A stretch of 64,000 bases of DNA from Pseudomonas syringae KCTC 12500 (GCF_000507185.2 NZ_AYTM02000002.1:4127501-4191500), one strand, 5' to 3'. Positions 38,172 through 47,641 are shown, counted from the stretch's first letter. A program made the numbers and translations. The notes: generated by a model not told the origin, from the sequence alone.

Positions 38172-40232
38172 TCATTCAGCGATCTGCAATACCTTGAAGA
38201 TAAACGCGTACTCCAGCGCCACATCACGCAAGCCCTGATAGCGACCGCTCATGCCACCGTGCCCGGCACCCAATTCGGTCTTGAGCAGCAATGGATTGTC
38301 GTCGGTCTTGGTGGCGCGCAACTTCGCGACCCATTTGGCGGCTTCCCAATACTGCACGCGGCTGTCGTTGTAACCGGCGATGACCAGCATGGCCGGGTAG
38401 GCCTGGGCGGTGACGTTTTCGTAGGGCGCGTAAGCCTTGATGCGCGCGTAGACCTCGGGCTCCTGCGGGTTGCCCCATTCGTCGTATTCGGTGACGGTCA
38501 GCGGCAGGTCCGGGTCGAGCATGGTGTTCAGCACGTCGACGAACGGCACTTCGGCAATCGCTGCCTTGAACAGCTCGGGGCGCTGGTTGAGGACTGCACC
38601 GATCAACAGGCCACCGGCGCTGCCACCGCTGATCACCAGCTGTTCGGCGCTGGTCAGACCCTGGGCGACAAGGTGTTCGGCGCAGGCAATGAAATCGCCG
38701 AAGGTGTTCTGTTTGTGTTCCTGCTTGCCGTTGCGATACCAGGCCTCGCCCAGCTCGCCGCCGCCGCGCACATGGGCAATGGCGAACGCTACGCCACGGT
38801 CGAGCAGGCTCAGACGGGCGTGGGAAAACCACGGGTCGAGGCTCTCGCCATAGGCGCCGTAGCCGTACAGATACAGCGGGGTGGCCTGTCCGGCCAGTTC
38901 GCGCTTGACCACCAGGCTGATCGGCACCTGGGTGCCATCGCTGGCCGTGGCCCACAAACGCTGGCTGACATAGGCATCGGCGTCGAAGGTGCCCAGTACC
39001 GGGGTTTCCTTGAGCACCACCTGCTCGCCGCTGGCCAGGGTCAGTTGACGGACCTGGGCCGGACGGTTCAGCGACTGGTAGCGCAGGCGGATTTTGTCGC
39101 TGTCGAATTCCAGCGTGTCCTGCACATACAGGCTGTAGGCGGCATCAGGCAGCTGGACGCGATAGGTCGGCAGCGCCTGAGGACGTACTTCGATGATCGG
39201 CAGGCCGCCCTCGCGCAGGCTCAGGCTGATGCCTTTGGCGTTGAGGCTGACGCCTTCGAGCATGACCTTGTCGTCGTGCGCGACCAGCGTCTGCCAGTCC
39301 TCGCGCACCGGTACGCCACTGGCTTGTTGCGCTGCTTGATACAGCGCGAAGTTGATGCCGCTCTGATTGCTGCGGATGAACCAGGTCCAGACGCCATCGA
39401 GCAGTCCGTGGTCCGGGTAGTATTCGTGACCTTCGCTGCGCGGTGCGAGGCAGGTGAAGGCCTGTTGCGGATGATCGGCGTCCAGCACCCAGGCTTCGCT
39501 GGTGGTTTTGCTGTTGAGCAGAATGATCAGTTGGCGCTCGGAACTGCTGCGGAAGCAGTGCAGGAAGAAGCGGCCGTCCGGCTCGTCGAAAACCAGCTCG
39601 GCCGATGCCGTGCCCAGGGTATGGCGATGCAGCTTGCCTGGGCGATGGGTGTCGTCCAGCTCGCCGAAAAACAGGGTCTGGCTGTCGTTGGCCCAGGTCA
39701 TGCTGCCGTCGCAGTTTTCGAAGGGCAGGCTGCTGATCTGACCGGTGCTCAGCTCCTTGACGTAAAGCTCGTACACCTCGTCGCCACTGGTGTCCAGGCT
39801 GTAGGCCAGACGCTGGTGGTCAGGGCTGATGCTGAATGCACCCAGCGAGAAAAAGCCGCCATCGGCCATCTCGTTAGGGTCGAGCAACAATTCCTCGGCG
39901 CTTTCATCCACCGTGTTGCTGTCGTCGACCGGGCGCGGGCAGCGGTAGTGACGGGCGTATTCGTCGCCTTGTGTGGTGCGGGTGTAATAAAGGTACGGCC
40001 CCCAGGGGGAGGGCAGCGACAGGTCGGTTTCGAGGATGCGGCCCTTGATTTCCTCGAACAGGCTTTCGCGCAACCCGGCCTGCTCTGCCAGTTGCTGCTC
40101 CTGCCAGGCGTTTTCGGCCTTGAGGTAGTCGAGCACTTCGTCGGTGTCGCGGTTCTGCAGCCAGGCATAAGGGTCGGGACCGTCGGCCTTGCGAGCGATC
40201 GGGGCGCTGGAGGTTGCATTCGAGAAGGACAT
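38172..40232 (-). CDS. ptrB: Oligopeptidase B (S9 family prolyl oligopeptidase)
   Basis: A 686-residue cytosolic serine peptidase that cleaves small peptides after basic residues. The N-terminal beta-propeller (about residues 75-400) is followed by an alpha/beta hydrolase domain with GSAGGLLIGAV carrying the nucleophile Ser, an Asp in YNDSRV and the His in GAGHGGMSGRYQ. Glu residues near the active site (YDEWGNPQEPE) fit the basic specificity of the PtrB branch. The start MSFSNATSSAPIARK is at 40232. The opposite strand shows a very long open frame over this gene, which is not coding. Confidence 0.93.
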   Translation of the reverse strand: MSFSNATSSAPIARKADGPDPYAWLQNRDTDEVLDYLKAENAWQEQQLAEQAGLRESLFEEIKGRILETDLSLPSPWGPYLYYTRTTQGDEYARHYRCPRPVDDSNTVDESAEELLLDPNEMADGGFFSLGAFSISPDHQRLAYSLDTSGDEVYELYVKELSTGQISSLPFENCDGSMTWANDSQTLFFGELDDTHRPGKLHRHTLGTASAELVFDEPDGRFFLHCFRSSSERQLIILLNSKTTSEAWVLDADHPQQAFTCLAPRSEGHEYYPDHGLLDGVWTWFIRSNQSGINFALYQAAQQASGVPVREDWQTLVAHDDKVMLEGVSLNAKGISLSLREGGLPIIEVRPQALPTYRVQLPDAAYSLYVQDTLEFDSDKIRLRYQSLNRPAQVRQLTLASGEQVVLKETPVLGTFDADAYVSQRLWATASDGTQVPISLVVKRELAGQATPLYLYGYGAYGESLDPWFSHARLSLLDRGVAFAIAHVRGGGELGEAWYRNGKQEHKQNTFGDFIACAEHLVAQGLTSAEQLVISGGSAGGLLIGAVLNQRPELFKAAIAEVPFVDVLNTMLDPDLPLTVTEYDEWGNPQEPEVYARIKAYAPYENVTAQAYPAMLVIAGYNDSRVQYWEAAKWVAKLRATKTDDNPLLLKTELGAGHGGMSGRYQGLRDVALEYAFIFKVLQIAE

Positions 40233-40364
40233 GCTGGGCTCTCTGTTAAGGCATCAATCAGGAAAATATCGGTACACGCTGAACCGAATACTGAAGCGAG
40301 GCAAGCCGCGTCAGGCAAAAGCCGTTATCATAAGCGCCTCTTTACCTGGCTTACCACGGACGTC

Positions 40365-40841
40365 ATGACCGAAAACGACTATCTGATCGCCTGGAGCGTC
40401 TACGCCTTCGCCGCGTTGGGTTGCCTGCTTGTATGGTTTCTGATGACCCGCTGGATGTGGCGGTATCTCAAGGAGCCTTTGCTGGTGGCGGTCGCGGTGC
40501 TGCTGTTTACGCCGACCATGGTCGACCCTGCCAAGGATGCGATGGCGCCAGCCGTGGCGATCACCGCGCTTGACCTGATGTTCAAGGTCGGCAGCAACGT
40601 CTGGACCGCCGTGTCGGACCTGGCCATGTATGGCATGTTCGCCTTCGCCGCGTACCTGCTGTTCGTGCTGATCCGCTGGCCGATCGAACGCAGCCGCAAG
40701 GCCCGCCAGCCCAAGCCTGCCGCCCAGCCTGTCGAAACAGACCCTGCTGACGAACCTTTCGCCGAAGACGATCACTACGCTCGCAAGAACGCTGCGCCTC
40801 TTGCGCCGACCAGGGCTGCGCGGGTCGAGCCGCGGCTGTAG
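40365..40841 (+). CDS. Small inner membrane protein of unknown function
   Basis: A 158-residue protein with an N-terminal segment (YLIAWSVYAFAALGCLLVWFL), a second (LLVAVAVLLFTPTMVDPA) and a third (MYGMFAFAAYLLFVLIRWP), then a hydrophilic, Pro- and Ala-rich tail. The start MTENDYLIAW at 40365 is chosen because the upstream frame runs across the opposite ptrB gene. I do not recognise a named family; homologues are expected in other pseudomonads because the neighbouring order is backbone-like. Confidence 0.8.
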   Translation: MTENDYLIAWSVYAFAALGCLLVWFLMTRWMWRYLKEPLLVAVAVLLFTPTMVDPAKDAMAPAVAITALDLMFKVGSNVWTAVSDLAMYGMFAFAAYLLFVLIRWPIERSRKARQPKPAAQPVETDPADEPFAEDDHYARKNAAPLAPTRAARVEPRL

Positions 40842-40917
40842 CTCCCGCTTCGTTGGCAAGCGCCGCTACCTGCGGCGCGCGACCTGCTGCAAAACGTCTT
40901 GAAGCGAGAACCTGAGC

Positions 40918-41718
40918 ATGTGTGAACTACTGGGCATGAGCGCCAATGTCCCGACCGACATAGTCTTCAGCTTTACCGGGCTGATGCAGCGGGGCGGCCG
41001 CACCGGTCCGCATCGCGATGGCTGGGGCATTGCCTTCTACGAGGGCCGTGGACTGCGCCTGTTTCAGGACCCGGCAGCCAGCAGTGAATCGGAAGTCGCC
41101 CAACTGGTGCAGCGTTATCCCATCAAGAGTGAAGTCGTGATTGGCCATATTCGTCAGGCCAACGTCGGCAAGGTCTGCCTGTCCAATACCCATCCTTTCG
41201 TGCGTGAGCTCTGGGGCCGTAACTGGTGCTTTGCCCATAACGGCCAATTGGCGGATTTCACCCCGGGCGTTACTTTTTACCGGCCGGTGGGCGATACCGA
41301 CAGCGAAGCGGCATTCTGCGACTTGCTCAATCGCGTCCGCGAAGCCTTTCCCGAACCCGTCGACGTCGAGGAATTGCTGCCCACGCTGATCCAGGCGTGT
41401 GCTGAATACCGCAGTAAGGGCGTGTTCAACTGCCTGTTGAGCGACGGTGACTGGCTGTTTTGCTTTTGCAGTACCAAACTGGTTCAGATCACCCGCCGAG
41501 CTCCGTTCGGTCCGGCAAGGTTGAAAGATGTCGACGTGATTGTCGATTTTCAGGCTGAAACCACACCGCACGACGTGGTCACGGTCATCGCGACCGAACC
41601 CTTGACCGAGAACGAAAACTGGAACCGCTATGAACCGGGCCAGTGGAGTCTGTGGCGCAAGGGCGAGAGCGTGGCGCAAGGTTCGGTCGGGACCGTCACC
41701 GAGACGGCCAGGTCGTAA
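40918..41718 (+). CDS. Class II glutamine amidotransferase (YafJ-like)
   Basis: A 266-residue N-terminal-nucleophile amidotransferase. Cys2 in [10 protein letters not shown] becomes the catalytic nucleophile after Met removal; [40 protein letters not shown] and the DTDSEAAF stretch match the YafJ/GATase_4 group. It should release ammonia from glutamine for an unidentified acceptor. The ATG follows GAGAACCTGAGC. The DUF2937 gene follows after 46 bases. Confidence 0.93.
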   Translation: MCELLGMSANVPTDIVFSFTGLMQRGGRTGPHRDGWGIAFYEGRGLRLFQDPAASSESEVAQLVQRYPIKSEVVIGHIRQANVGKVCLSNTHPFVRELWGRNWCFAHNGQLADFTPGVTFYRPVGDTDSEAAFCDLLNRVREAFPEPVDVEELLPTLIQACAEYRSKGVFNCLLSDGDWLFCFCSTKLVQITRRAPFGPARLKDVDVIVDFQAETTPHDVVTVIATEPLTENENWNRYEPGQWSLWRKGESVAQGSVGTVTETARS

Positions 41719-41764
41719 GACACCATCACATCGGCTTAATGGATAAAGAAGAAGAGGGATATTA

Positions 41765-42289
41765 ATGCTGCGAAGTTATCTGCGATTGGTCCTGTTCACC
41801 ATAGGCCTGCTGTTCGGGGTACAGATTCCCGGCTTCATCAGTGATTACAGCAAGCGTGTCGAAGCGCATCTGATCGAGGCGCAGCAAGCCGTGAAGGGCT
41901 ATACCGCCACCGCACAGCAGTTCTTCAAGGGCGATATCCAGGCGCTGATCCAGCACTATCGCAGCAGTGAAGACCCGGTTTTTCGCAGTGATGCGGACAC
42001 CATCGACACCCTGATGAACCGCACGCACATCCTTGAGCGTCAGTGGCTCGGGCTTCAGGGACCTTGGTATTCCAAAGCCATCTTCGTGGCTACCTCTTCC
42101 GATCCGGATATCCGTCGCGAGACCTTCAATGGTTATACGTGGCAAGTTCTGCTGGCCCCGGAAGTGATTGCCTGGGGCATCATCAGCGCATTGCTGCTGG
42201 CGCTGGTGATCGAAAGCTTCGTGCTGTTGCTTGGCTGGGTGGTCCACGGCGGACGACGCAAGCCTCAGCTCGAACGCGACTGGAATTGA
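41765..42289 (+). CDS. DUF2937-family membrane protein
   Basis: A 174-residue protein with an N-terminal membrane segment (LRLVLFTIGLLFGVQIPGF), a periplasmic helical stretch (DYSKRVEAHLIEAQQAVKGY) and a second membrane segment near 140-160 (AWGIISALLLALVIESFVLLL). The layout matches DUF2937 proteins. Function unknown. It follows the amidotransferase gene and is convergent with the WbqC-like gene. Confidence 0.85.
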   Translation: MLRSYLRLVLFTIGLLFGVQIPGFISDYSKRVEAHLIEAQQAVKGYTATAQQFFKGDIQALIQHYRSSEDPVFRSDADTIDTLMNRTHILERQWLGLQGPWYSKAIFVATSSDPDIRRETFNGYTWQVLLAPEVIAWGIISALLLALVIESFVLLLGWVVHGGRRKPQLERDWN

Positions 42290-42326
42290 CTCTGGGGCGG
42301 GGCGTAGCGAAACATCGGTGGGCAGT

Positions 42327-43043
42327 TCATATGACTGCCCGTGTTTCATTACGTAGATAGGCGAGTACTGTTTCAGGTGCGTTCCACATCAGCACGTCGA
42401 TGATTGAAAGGTTTTCGACGAAATTCATAGGTCCCGTGGAATAACTGAATGAAGCGGGCTCGAGAAACCTCAGTTCTATGCCTCTTTCCTGCCACTCGCC
42501 GGGTATGAAGATTTCGCGTCCACCTGTGGCATTGATGTACTGGCGCGCTTTCAACACGGTGCTTATTTCCAGCGCCCATTGGCCCGCATGTTCAATGGGC
42601 GGCAGATCAAGGTTCATCGCTGCACAGCTTTCCCAGTCAAAGCTCATGCCTAAATACTCGCAGACCACTTTCAGCGCGCGTGTATTGAGTTCACACAGGT
42701 GGGTGGCAGGTGTGCCGAATGTCTGCTCGACCACCTGCAAGGTTTCCCGAAAGTAGGGTGCCTTGCTTCGATAGTGTTCGAGCTGATTCGTGATTCGTCG
42801 GTGGGCACAGGCAAGGTCGATGATGGTCGCGTCCTTGATCAGTGCGCCCTCGCTGACACAGACCGGAACATTGATGTATTGCCAGTCGCCTTTGCTGCCC
42901 AGTACCCGATTGCGGTTCATCCAGCTTTTGCGTTTGTATTTGACGATGTCGAAGACCAGCCCGCGCTGGACCGCCGCAATGAGCTGGAAGTAACCGATGT
43001 AGGGGAAAAAGTAAGGCTGCATGATCCCGAGCGTTTCGTTCAT
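42327..43043 (-). CDS. WbqC-like family protein
   Basis: A 238-residue protein starting MNETLGIMQPYFFPYIGYFQ, the signature opening of the WbqC family (MQPYFFPYIGYFQLI). Members occur in polysaccharide and glycopeptide clusters and are often annotated as putative glycine or amino sugar transferases, but no activity is established. There is no surrounding sugar cluster here. The start at 43043 is preceded by GGGTTACTT without a strong ribosome site; the frame continues to 43112. Confidence 0.9.
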   Translation of the reverse strand: MNETLGIMQPYFFPYIGYFQLIAAVQRGLVFDIVKYKRKSWMNRNRVLGSKGDWQYINVPVCVSEGALIKDATIIDLACAHRRITNQLEHYRSKAPYFRETLQVVEQTFGTPATHLCELNTRALKVVCEYLGMSFDWESCAAMNLDLPPIEHAGQWALEISTVLKARQYINATGGREIFIPGEWQERGIELRFLEPASFSYSTGPMNFVENLSIIDVLMWNAPETVLAYLRNETRAVI

Positions 43044-43244
43044 AAGTAACCCGCGACGTCGCGACGGCTGCTCAGGCAAAACGATGGAGTAACTGCATAA
43101 CGATCTACTCAATCAGCGCTTTTCCGTCTGATCGGTTGTGTGGAGCTGCCAGTGTAGTTCAGGGTGGCAAAATGATCATGCTGCTGATCGGATTGTGCCA
43201 GCCGGTCGAGGACCGGCTTATACCGTATTGGCAGCATCCTTATT

Positions 43245-44423
43245 TCATTTCGCCAGGTAGCGCATGCCTTCTTCCAGACCGCTCAGGGTTAGCGGATACA
43301 TTTGCCCCTCGATCAAATCACGCACGATATGCGTCGAAGTGGTGTAGTCCCAGGCATCTTTCGGGTAGGGGTTGATCCAGATGATCTTCTTGAATTTGGC
43401 CATGAAGCGCTGCATCCATACATAGCCCGCCTCTTCATTCCAGTGTTCGACACTGCCGCCGGGCTGGGTGATTTCATAGGGCGCCATCGAGGCGTCGCCT
43501 ATGAAAATCACTTTGTAGTCCTCGCCATACTTGTGCAGCAGGTCCTGGGTGGCGGTCCGCTCCGAGCTTCTGCGCTGGTTGTTCTTCCACACCGATTCAT
43601 AGATGAAGTTATGGAAGTAGAAATACTCCATATGCTTGAACTCGGTCTTGCACGCGGAGAACAGCTCTTCACAGACCTTGATGTGCGAATCCATCGAGCC
43701 GCCGATGTCGAACAACAGCAATAACTTGATGGTGTTGCGCCGCTCCGGGCGCATCTGAATGTTCAGCAGGCCCGCATCGCGTGCGGTGTGATCGATGGTG
43801 CTGTCGATGTCCAGTTCATCCGCAGCTCCCTGACGAGCGAACTTGCGCAGGCGACGCAGGGCCACCTTGATATTGCGTGTCCCCAGTTCAACCTGATCGT
43901 CCAGGTTTTTATATTCGCGCTGGTCCCAGACTTTGACGGCCTTGCCTTTGCGCTCGCCTGCATCGCCGACGCGGATGCCCTCCGGGTTATAGCCACCCGA
44001 ACCGAACGGGCTGGTGCCACCGGTGCCGATCCATTTGTTGCCACCGGCATGGCGTTCCTTCTGTTCTTCCAGGCGTTTCTTGAACTCCTCGATCAGTTTG
44101 TCGAGGCCGCCCAGCGACTGAATCTGCGCGCGTTCCTCGTCCGTCAGCGAACGCTCGAACTCTTTGCGCAGCCAGTCTTCCGGGATCAACGCCTGCAAAT
44201 GCTCGTCGAGATTTTCCAGGCCATTGAAATATGCGCCGAAGGCCCGGTCGAACTTGTCGAAATGGCGCTCGTCCTTGACCAGAATCGTGCGCGCCAGAAA
44301 GTAGAACTCATCGATGTCGGCGAAGACGACCCGCTGTTTCAGCGCATTGATCAGGTCCAGCAGTTCACGCAGAGACACCGGCACTTTGGCCGCGCGCATT
44401 TCGTTGAACAGGTTGAGCAGCAT
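43245..44423 (-). CDS. VWA domain protein (CoxE-like) paired with MoxR ATPase
   Basis: A 392-residue protein. The C-terminal part from about residue 235 is a von Willebrand A fold with the metal site LLFDIGGSMDSHIK; the usual DxSxS motif reads DIGGS, so one Ser of the site is replaced. The N-terminal part (DLINALKQRVVFADIDEFYF) matches the CoxE group. It lies 39 bases downstream of the MoxR-type ATPase gene on the same strand. Such pairs act together as chaperones that fit cofactors or activate protein complexes. Confidence 0.9.
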   Translation of the reverse strand: MLLNLFNEMRAAKVPVSLRELLDLINALKQRVVFADIDEFYFLARTILVKDERHFDKFDRAFGAYFNGLENLDEHLQALIPEDWLRKEFERSLTDEERAQIQSLGGLDKLIEEFKKRLEEQKERHAGGNKWIGTGGTSPFGSGGYNPEGIRVGDAGERKGKAVKVWDQREYKNLDDQVELGTRNIKVALRRLRKFARQGAADELDIDSTIDHTARDAGLLNIQMRPERRNTIKLLLLFDIGGSMDSHIKVCEELFSACKTEFKHMEYFYFHNFIYESVWKNNQRRSSERTATQDLLHKYGEDYKVIFIGDASMAPYEITQPGGSVEHWNEEAGYVWMQRFMAKFKKIIWINPYPKDAWDYTTSTHIVRDLIEGQMYPLTLSGLEEGMRYLAK

Positions 44424-44462
44424 GGCTGTCGCCCTTTTACATGGCAGGTTGGATAGACACGA

Positions 44463-45308
44463 TCAGCGATTGCCGCGACGGCTCATGAACGCCAGACGTT
44501 CCAGTAAGTGCACGTCCTGCTCGTTCTTGACCAGCGCGCCGGCCAGTGGCGGAATCGCCTTGGTCGGATCGCGTTCGCGCAGCACGGCTTCACCGATGTT
44601 GTCGGCCATCAGCAGCTTCAGCCAGTCGACCAGCTCGGATGTGGAGGGCTTCTTCTTCAGCCCCGGCACCTTGCGCACGTCAAAGAATACATCCAGCGCT
44701 TCGCTCACCAGGTCTTTCTTGATGTCCGGGTAATGCACATCGACGATGCGTTGCAGCGTGGCCCGATCCGGAAAGGCAATGTAGTGAAAGAAGCAGCGAC
44801 GCAGAAAGGCGTCCGGCAGCTCCTTCTCGTTGTTGGAGGTAATGATGATGATCGGTCGCTTTTTGGCCTTGATGGTTTCATCGATCTCGTAAACGTAGAA
44901 CTCCATCTTGTCGAGTTCCTGCAACAGGTCGTTGGGGAACTCGATATCGGCCTTGTCGATTTCGTCGATCAGCAGAATCACACGCTCCTCGGACTCGAAG
45001 GCTTCCCAGAGCTTGCCCTTTTTCAGGTAATTGCGTACGTCGTGGACCTTGTCGACGCCCAGTTGCGAGTCGCGCAGACGACTCACCGCATCGTATTCGT
45101 ACAGGCCCTGATGGGCCTTGGTCGTGGACTTGATATGCCAGGTAATCAGTTTCGCGCCGAAGGACTCGGCCAGTTGCTCGGCGAGCATGGTCTTGCCGGT
45201 GCCGGGCTCGCCCTTGACCAGCAGTGGACGCTCCAGCGTGATGGCCGCGTTGACCGCCAGCTTGAGATCGTCAGTGGCAACGTAGGCCGGCGTACCTTCG
45301 AACTTCAT
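44463..45308 (-). CDS. MoxR-family AAA+ ATPase
   Basis: A 281-residue AAA+ protein starting MKFEGTPAYVATDDL. Walker A is GEPGTGKTMLAEQLA, Walker B VILLIDEIDKAD, sensor 1 IIIITSNNEKELPDAFLRRC with an arginine finger. MoxR ATPases work with VWA partners, as in the gene that follows. The start at 45308 has AAAAAGGATGGATCA upstream. The left edge of the 7-kb integrative element lies about 165 bases upstream of this start and may have changed its promoter region. Confidence 0.93.
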   Translation of the reverse strand: MKFEGTPAYVATDDLKLAVNAAITLERPLLVKGEPGTGKTMLAEQLAESFGAKLITWHIKSTTKAHQGLYEYDAVSRLRDSQLGVDKVHDVRNYLKKGKLWEAFESEERVILLIDEIDKADIEFPNDLLQELDKMEFYVYEIDETIKAKKRPIIIITSNNEKELPDAFLRRCFFHYIAFPDRATLQRIVDVHYPDIKKDLVSEALDVFFDVRKVPGLKKKPSTSELVDWLKLLMADNIGEAVLRERDPTKAIPPLAGALVKNEQDVHLLERLAFMSRRGNR

Positions 45309-45473
45309 TGATCCATCCTTTTTCGCATGGGCGCGCGTAACCGGTCGGCACGCACGCCTTAAGAGGGGCAAGCAATGCCTTGACTATAACGTGGCTGCCC
45401 GAGTGCTGTGAACGAAGACGCCTCATTCAGTTCTTGACTCATGGGTACACTTAAAAACCATTCGGTCGGCTCC

Positions 45474-45494
45474 AAGCCTTGTAGAATAAGGCTT
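45474..45494. repeat. Left 21-bp dyad, candidate attachment core
   Basis: AAGCCTT and AAGGCTT flank seven bases (GTAGAAT), the geometry of a tyrosine recombinase core site with a 7-bp overlap. It matches the right-hand dyad at 52628-52648 in 16 of 21 positions, but the overlap bases differ in the middle. Confidence 0.4.
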
Positions 45495-45510
45495 ATAGCG
45501 AATTCGGATT

Positions 45511-45583
45511 GTGACACATGCCCCGATATTCAGGTTCCGCATGGTCCACAAGCCGCCAACACACGACCGTGACACGTGCCCCG
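45511..45583 (+). repeat. 15-bp imperfect direct repeats ahead of the integrase
   Basis: GTGACACATGCCCCG (45511-45525) and GTGACACGTGCCCCG (45569-45583) differ at one base and stand 58 bases apart, the second ending 11 bases before the integrase start. A weaker inverted copy (11 of 15) lies at 52575-52589 near the other end. Arm-type integrase sites or operators are possible. Confidence 0.5.
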
Positions 45584-45594
45584 GAGAAAGACGA

Positions 45595-47043
45595 ATGTCC
45601 TACTTGTCCCGACGCGACGGACGGTATCACTACCGACGCAGGTTTCCTGCTGATGTGGCTCTCATTGTTGGACGTGCTGAGTTTCGTAAGGCGCTTGGCA
45701 CTGCTGATAGGGCAGAGGCGCTGAGGCTTGCACGACAGGTGTCAGTAGAGTTCGACAAGATATGTGCTCAGGCAGTGCAGGGGCACTGTGGCGATGTCAG
45801 ACCGATAGGCGACGAGTTACCGGGCGTAGATGCCAATGCAGTTCTGAGTGGCTTACAGGCTGTTGTAGAGCGCGTCACATTGGCCGCAGTGCAGGCAATG
45901 CACCCAAGAGGACAGCGCTTAGCTAAAAGTTGGCAGGCTGAGCTGGAGTGGCAGGAGAGGGCGTGGCAGGCGGTTGCAGATGGTACGCATATGGACGCAG
46001 CTAAATACCACCCGTTGGAAGCTATGGCCGCACTCAAGGCAATACGCGCAGTGCGTGACGGCTCCCCTATGCCGCTAGCTGCGCCTCCCGTGGCTGCGGA
46101 AGTTCGTGCGCCTCAGCAGCAGCGCGCAGTTGAGGGCGATCACCGGACAGGGGGAGAGTTCGCAGAAGCTCTCGACGGATACTGCCAGCGTGTCAGCTCC
46201 GGTCGTGCATCCATCATGCGTAAGCTGTGTAGCGATGTTCTCAGCTGGCCCAGTACCCAGGCGGAACAAGTGCAGCGCATCATGCAGTACGCCGAGGGAA
46301 AGCTCGCCAGCGGTGGTAAGGCAAGTTCAGTGCATACACAAGCAGCGGGGTTGATCACAATCCTGCGTGAGCTGCCGGGGTGGAGTGGCATCTCTTTGCC
46401 TAGGACTGGTGCAGTCGCAAGAGCTGTCAGGGCAGGGGCTGGCCTTTCCAAAGAGGCGAGGGACCCCATGCCGCTGGATGTTCTCGACAATGTGCACAAG
46501 AGCCTGGCTGCTCGCGGCGATGAAGTGGATGCGACAGCAGCGCGGTTGCTTGTTCGGTATGGCCTACGCCCGATAGAGCTGTTGCAGGAGGGTTTAGACG
46601 CGCTATCAGAACGTGTAGACATTCTCGGCAAGCGTGAGCTGGTGTTCCGTGCTGGGTTGTCAGGTGCCAAGAACTCCGCCAGTCGGAGAGACTTGCCGGT
46701 GCACAATGATGACATCTCAGCATTCAAGCTCGTCCTGGCCGCAGTAGACTTGCCTGAGAATGCTACAAAGCACCAGAGGGAGCGGCGCGGTAGGCAACGT
46801 GTTACGCGACTAAGCGCAGCTGTTCGTATTGGATTACGGGGACATCCCGAGGGATTGAGCCTGTACAGCCTCCGGCATACTTGCGCTGACCTGTTACGTG
46901 CAGTTGGTGCGTCAGGCGAAGAGGTGGGAGCAGTGCTTGGACATACGAGCAAAGGCTCAAGGGCAACGAGTATATACGGCGGGAGCGCACCGCTCGACCG
47001 ACCTAGGGCATTGCTGGCAGCGGTACGCAACCTACTGGGCTGA
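45595..47043 (+). CDS. Tyrosine recombinase/integrase with N-terminal DUF6538-like domain
   Basis: A 482-residue site-specific recombinase. The N-terminal MSYLSRRDGRYHYRRRFPAD is the short DNA-binding motif common in integrases of Pseudomonas islands. A SAM-like domain lies near 200-290. The catalytic domain shows the first Arg in LLVRYGLRPIELL, the HxxR-type motif as LYSLRHTCADLLRAVG, the second His in VLGHTSKGS and the nucleophile Tyr in TSIYGG. All catalytic residues seem intact. ATG 45595 was chosen for GGAGAAAGACGA directly upstream; frames open from 45511 without a better site. Confidence 0.92.
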   Translation: MSYLSRRDGRYHYRRRFPADVALIVGRAEFRKALGTADRAEALRLARQVSVEFDKICAQAVQGHCGDVRPIGDELPGVDANAVLSGLQAVVERVTLAAVQAMHPRGQRLAKSWQAELEWQERAWQAVADGTHMDAAKYHPLEAMAALKAIRAVRDGSPMPLAAPPVAAEVRAPQQQRAVEGDHRTGGEFAEALDGYCQRVSSGRASIMRKLCSDVLSWPSTQAEQVQRIMQYAEGKLASGGKASSVHTQAAGLITILRELPGWSGISLPRTGAVARAVRAGAGLSKEARDPMPLDVLDNVHKSLAARGDEVDATAARLLVRYGLRPIELLQEGLDALSERVDILGKRELVFRAGLSGAKNSASRRDLPVHNDDISAFKLVLAAVDLPENATKHQRERRGRQRVTRLSAAVRIGLRGHPEGLSLYSLRHTCADLLRAVGASGEEVGAVLGHTSKGSRATSIYGGSAPLDRPRALLAAVRNLLG

Positions 47044-47217
47044 ATCAGGATGCGGAGTTCTATACACGGCCTAAAAATGCTGCCTTCGTGCGCTAGGGCT
47101 TCTCCAATTCGGTCACGCCGTCTTACCCCGTGGGGCACTACAGCCAGCGAGCATCCTCTCAATCACCGGGAGTTTGATTAGCGATGGCCCATCTACTGGT
47201 GATGGGCCTGTACCTAA

Positions 47218-47427
47218 TTACTTTCTGGCTGCATCGTAGTCGTCATCACCTATGACTGGCGCAGTCGGACCCTGGTCATTTAGGAGGGTGATAGAGTATT
47301 CACAGTCTTTCAGGTTGTGATAACTCTCAGAGCTTACTGCGATGATCTTTGCGTTCTTGGCCTTGAATCTCCAGCGCCATTCCTTCTTTTCGTCTTTATA
47401 AATGTAGAAGTACGCTACCTCAGCCAT
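47218..47427 (-). CDS. DUF1508 (YegP-like) small protein
   Basis: A 69-residue protein starting MAEVAYFYIYKDEKKEWRWR behind AAGGAGAGAACACG. The fold-defining stretch FYIYKDEKKEWRWRFKAKNAKII..SSESYHNLKDCEYSI matches DUF1508/YegP, which normally reads 'F.i..D..g.wRw.l.a.NgkiIa.S.e.Y'. The function of this family is unknown; single and double-domain forms are common in bacteria and phages. It is the only coding region on the minus strand in the left half of the element. Confidence 0.85.
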   Translation of the reverse strand: MAEVAYFYIYKDEKKEWRWRFKAKNAKIIAVSSESYHNLKDCEYSITLLNDQGPTAPVIGDDDYDAARK

Positions 47428-47523
47428 CGTGTTCTCTCCTTAGAAAGCCACCACTCATGTGATGACGACCTAACGCTATCAATGTGTGATGGGCTATGTC
47501 TACAGGCGCTGCATGCTTCCAGC

Positions 47524-47641
47524 TAGCTCAAATGGTACACGCTGTGAGCTATGCGCCATCGGGGGTGATTAGGTGGCTCAAAGGTGTTGACATTTATTGA
47601 GCTAGTAGTCAGTATGTGAGCCATAGGTTCTGAGCTACTCA
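47524..47641 (+). repeat. Array of TGAGCYA repeats, possible res site
   Basis: Six copies of TGAGC(T/C)A occur within 114 bases: inverted at 47524-47530 and 47574-47580, direct at 47545-47551, 47598-47604, 47617-47623 and 47631-47637. The first inverted pair spans exactly 28 bp, the size of a resolvase crossover site, and the second 31 bp. The array ends 25 bases before the serine recombinase start codon. Confidence 0.65.

Noticed and set aside
38259..40841. Open frame of 860 codons opposite and beyond oligopeptidase B
   Set aside because: It is antisense to a clear S9 peptidase over most of its length. Only the last 158 codons, from ATG 40365, look coding.
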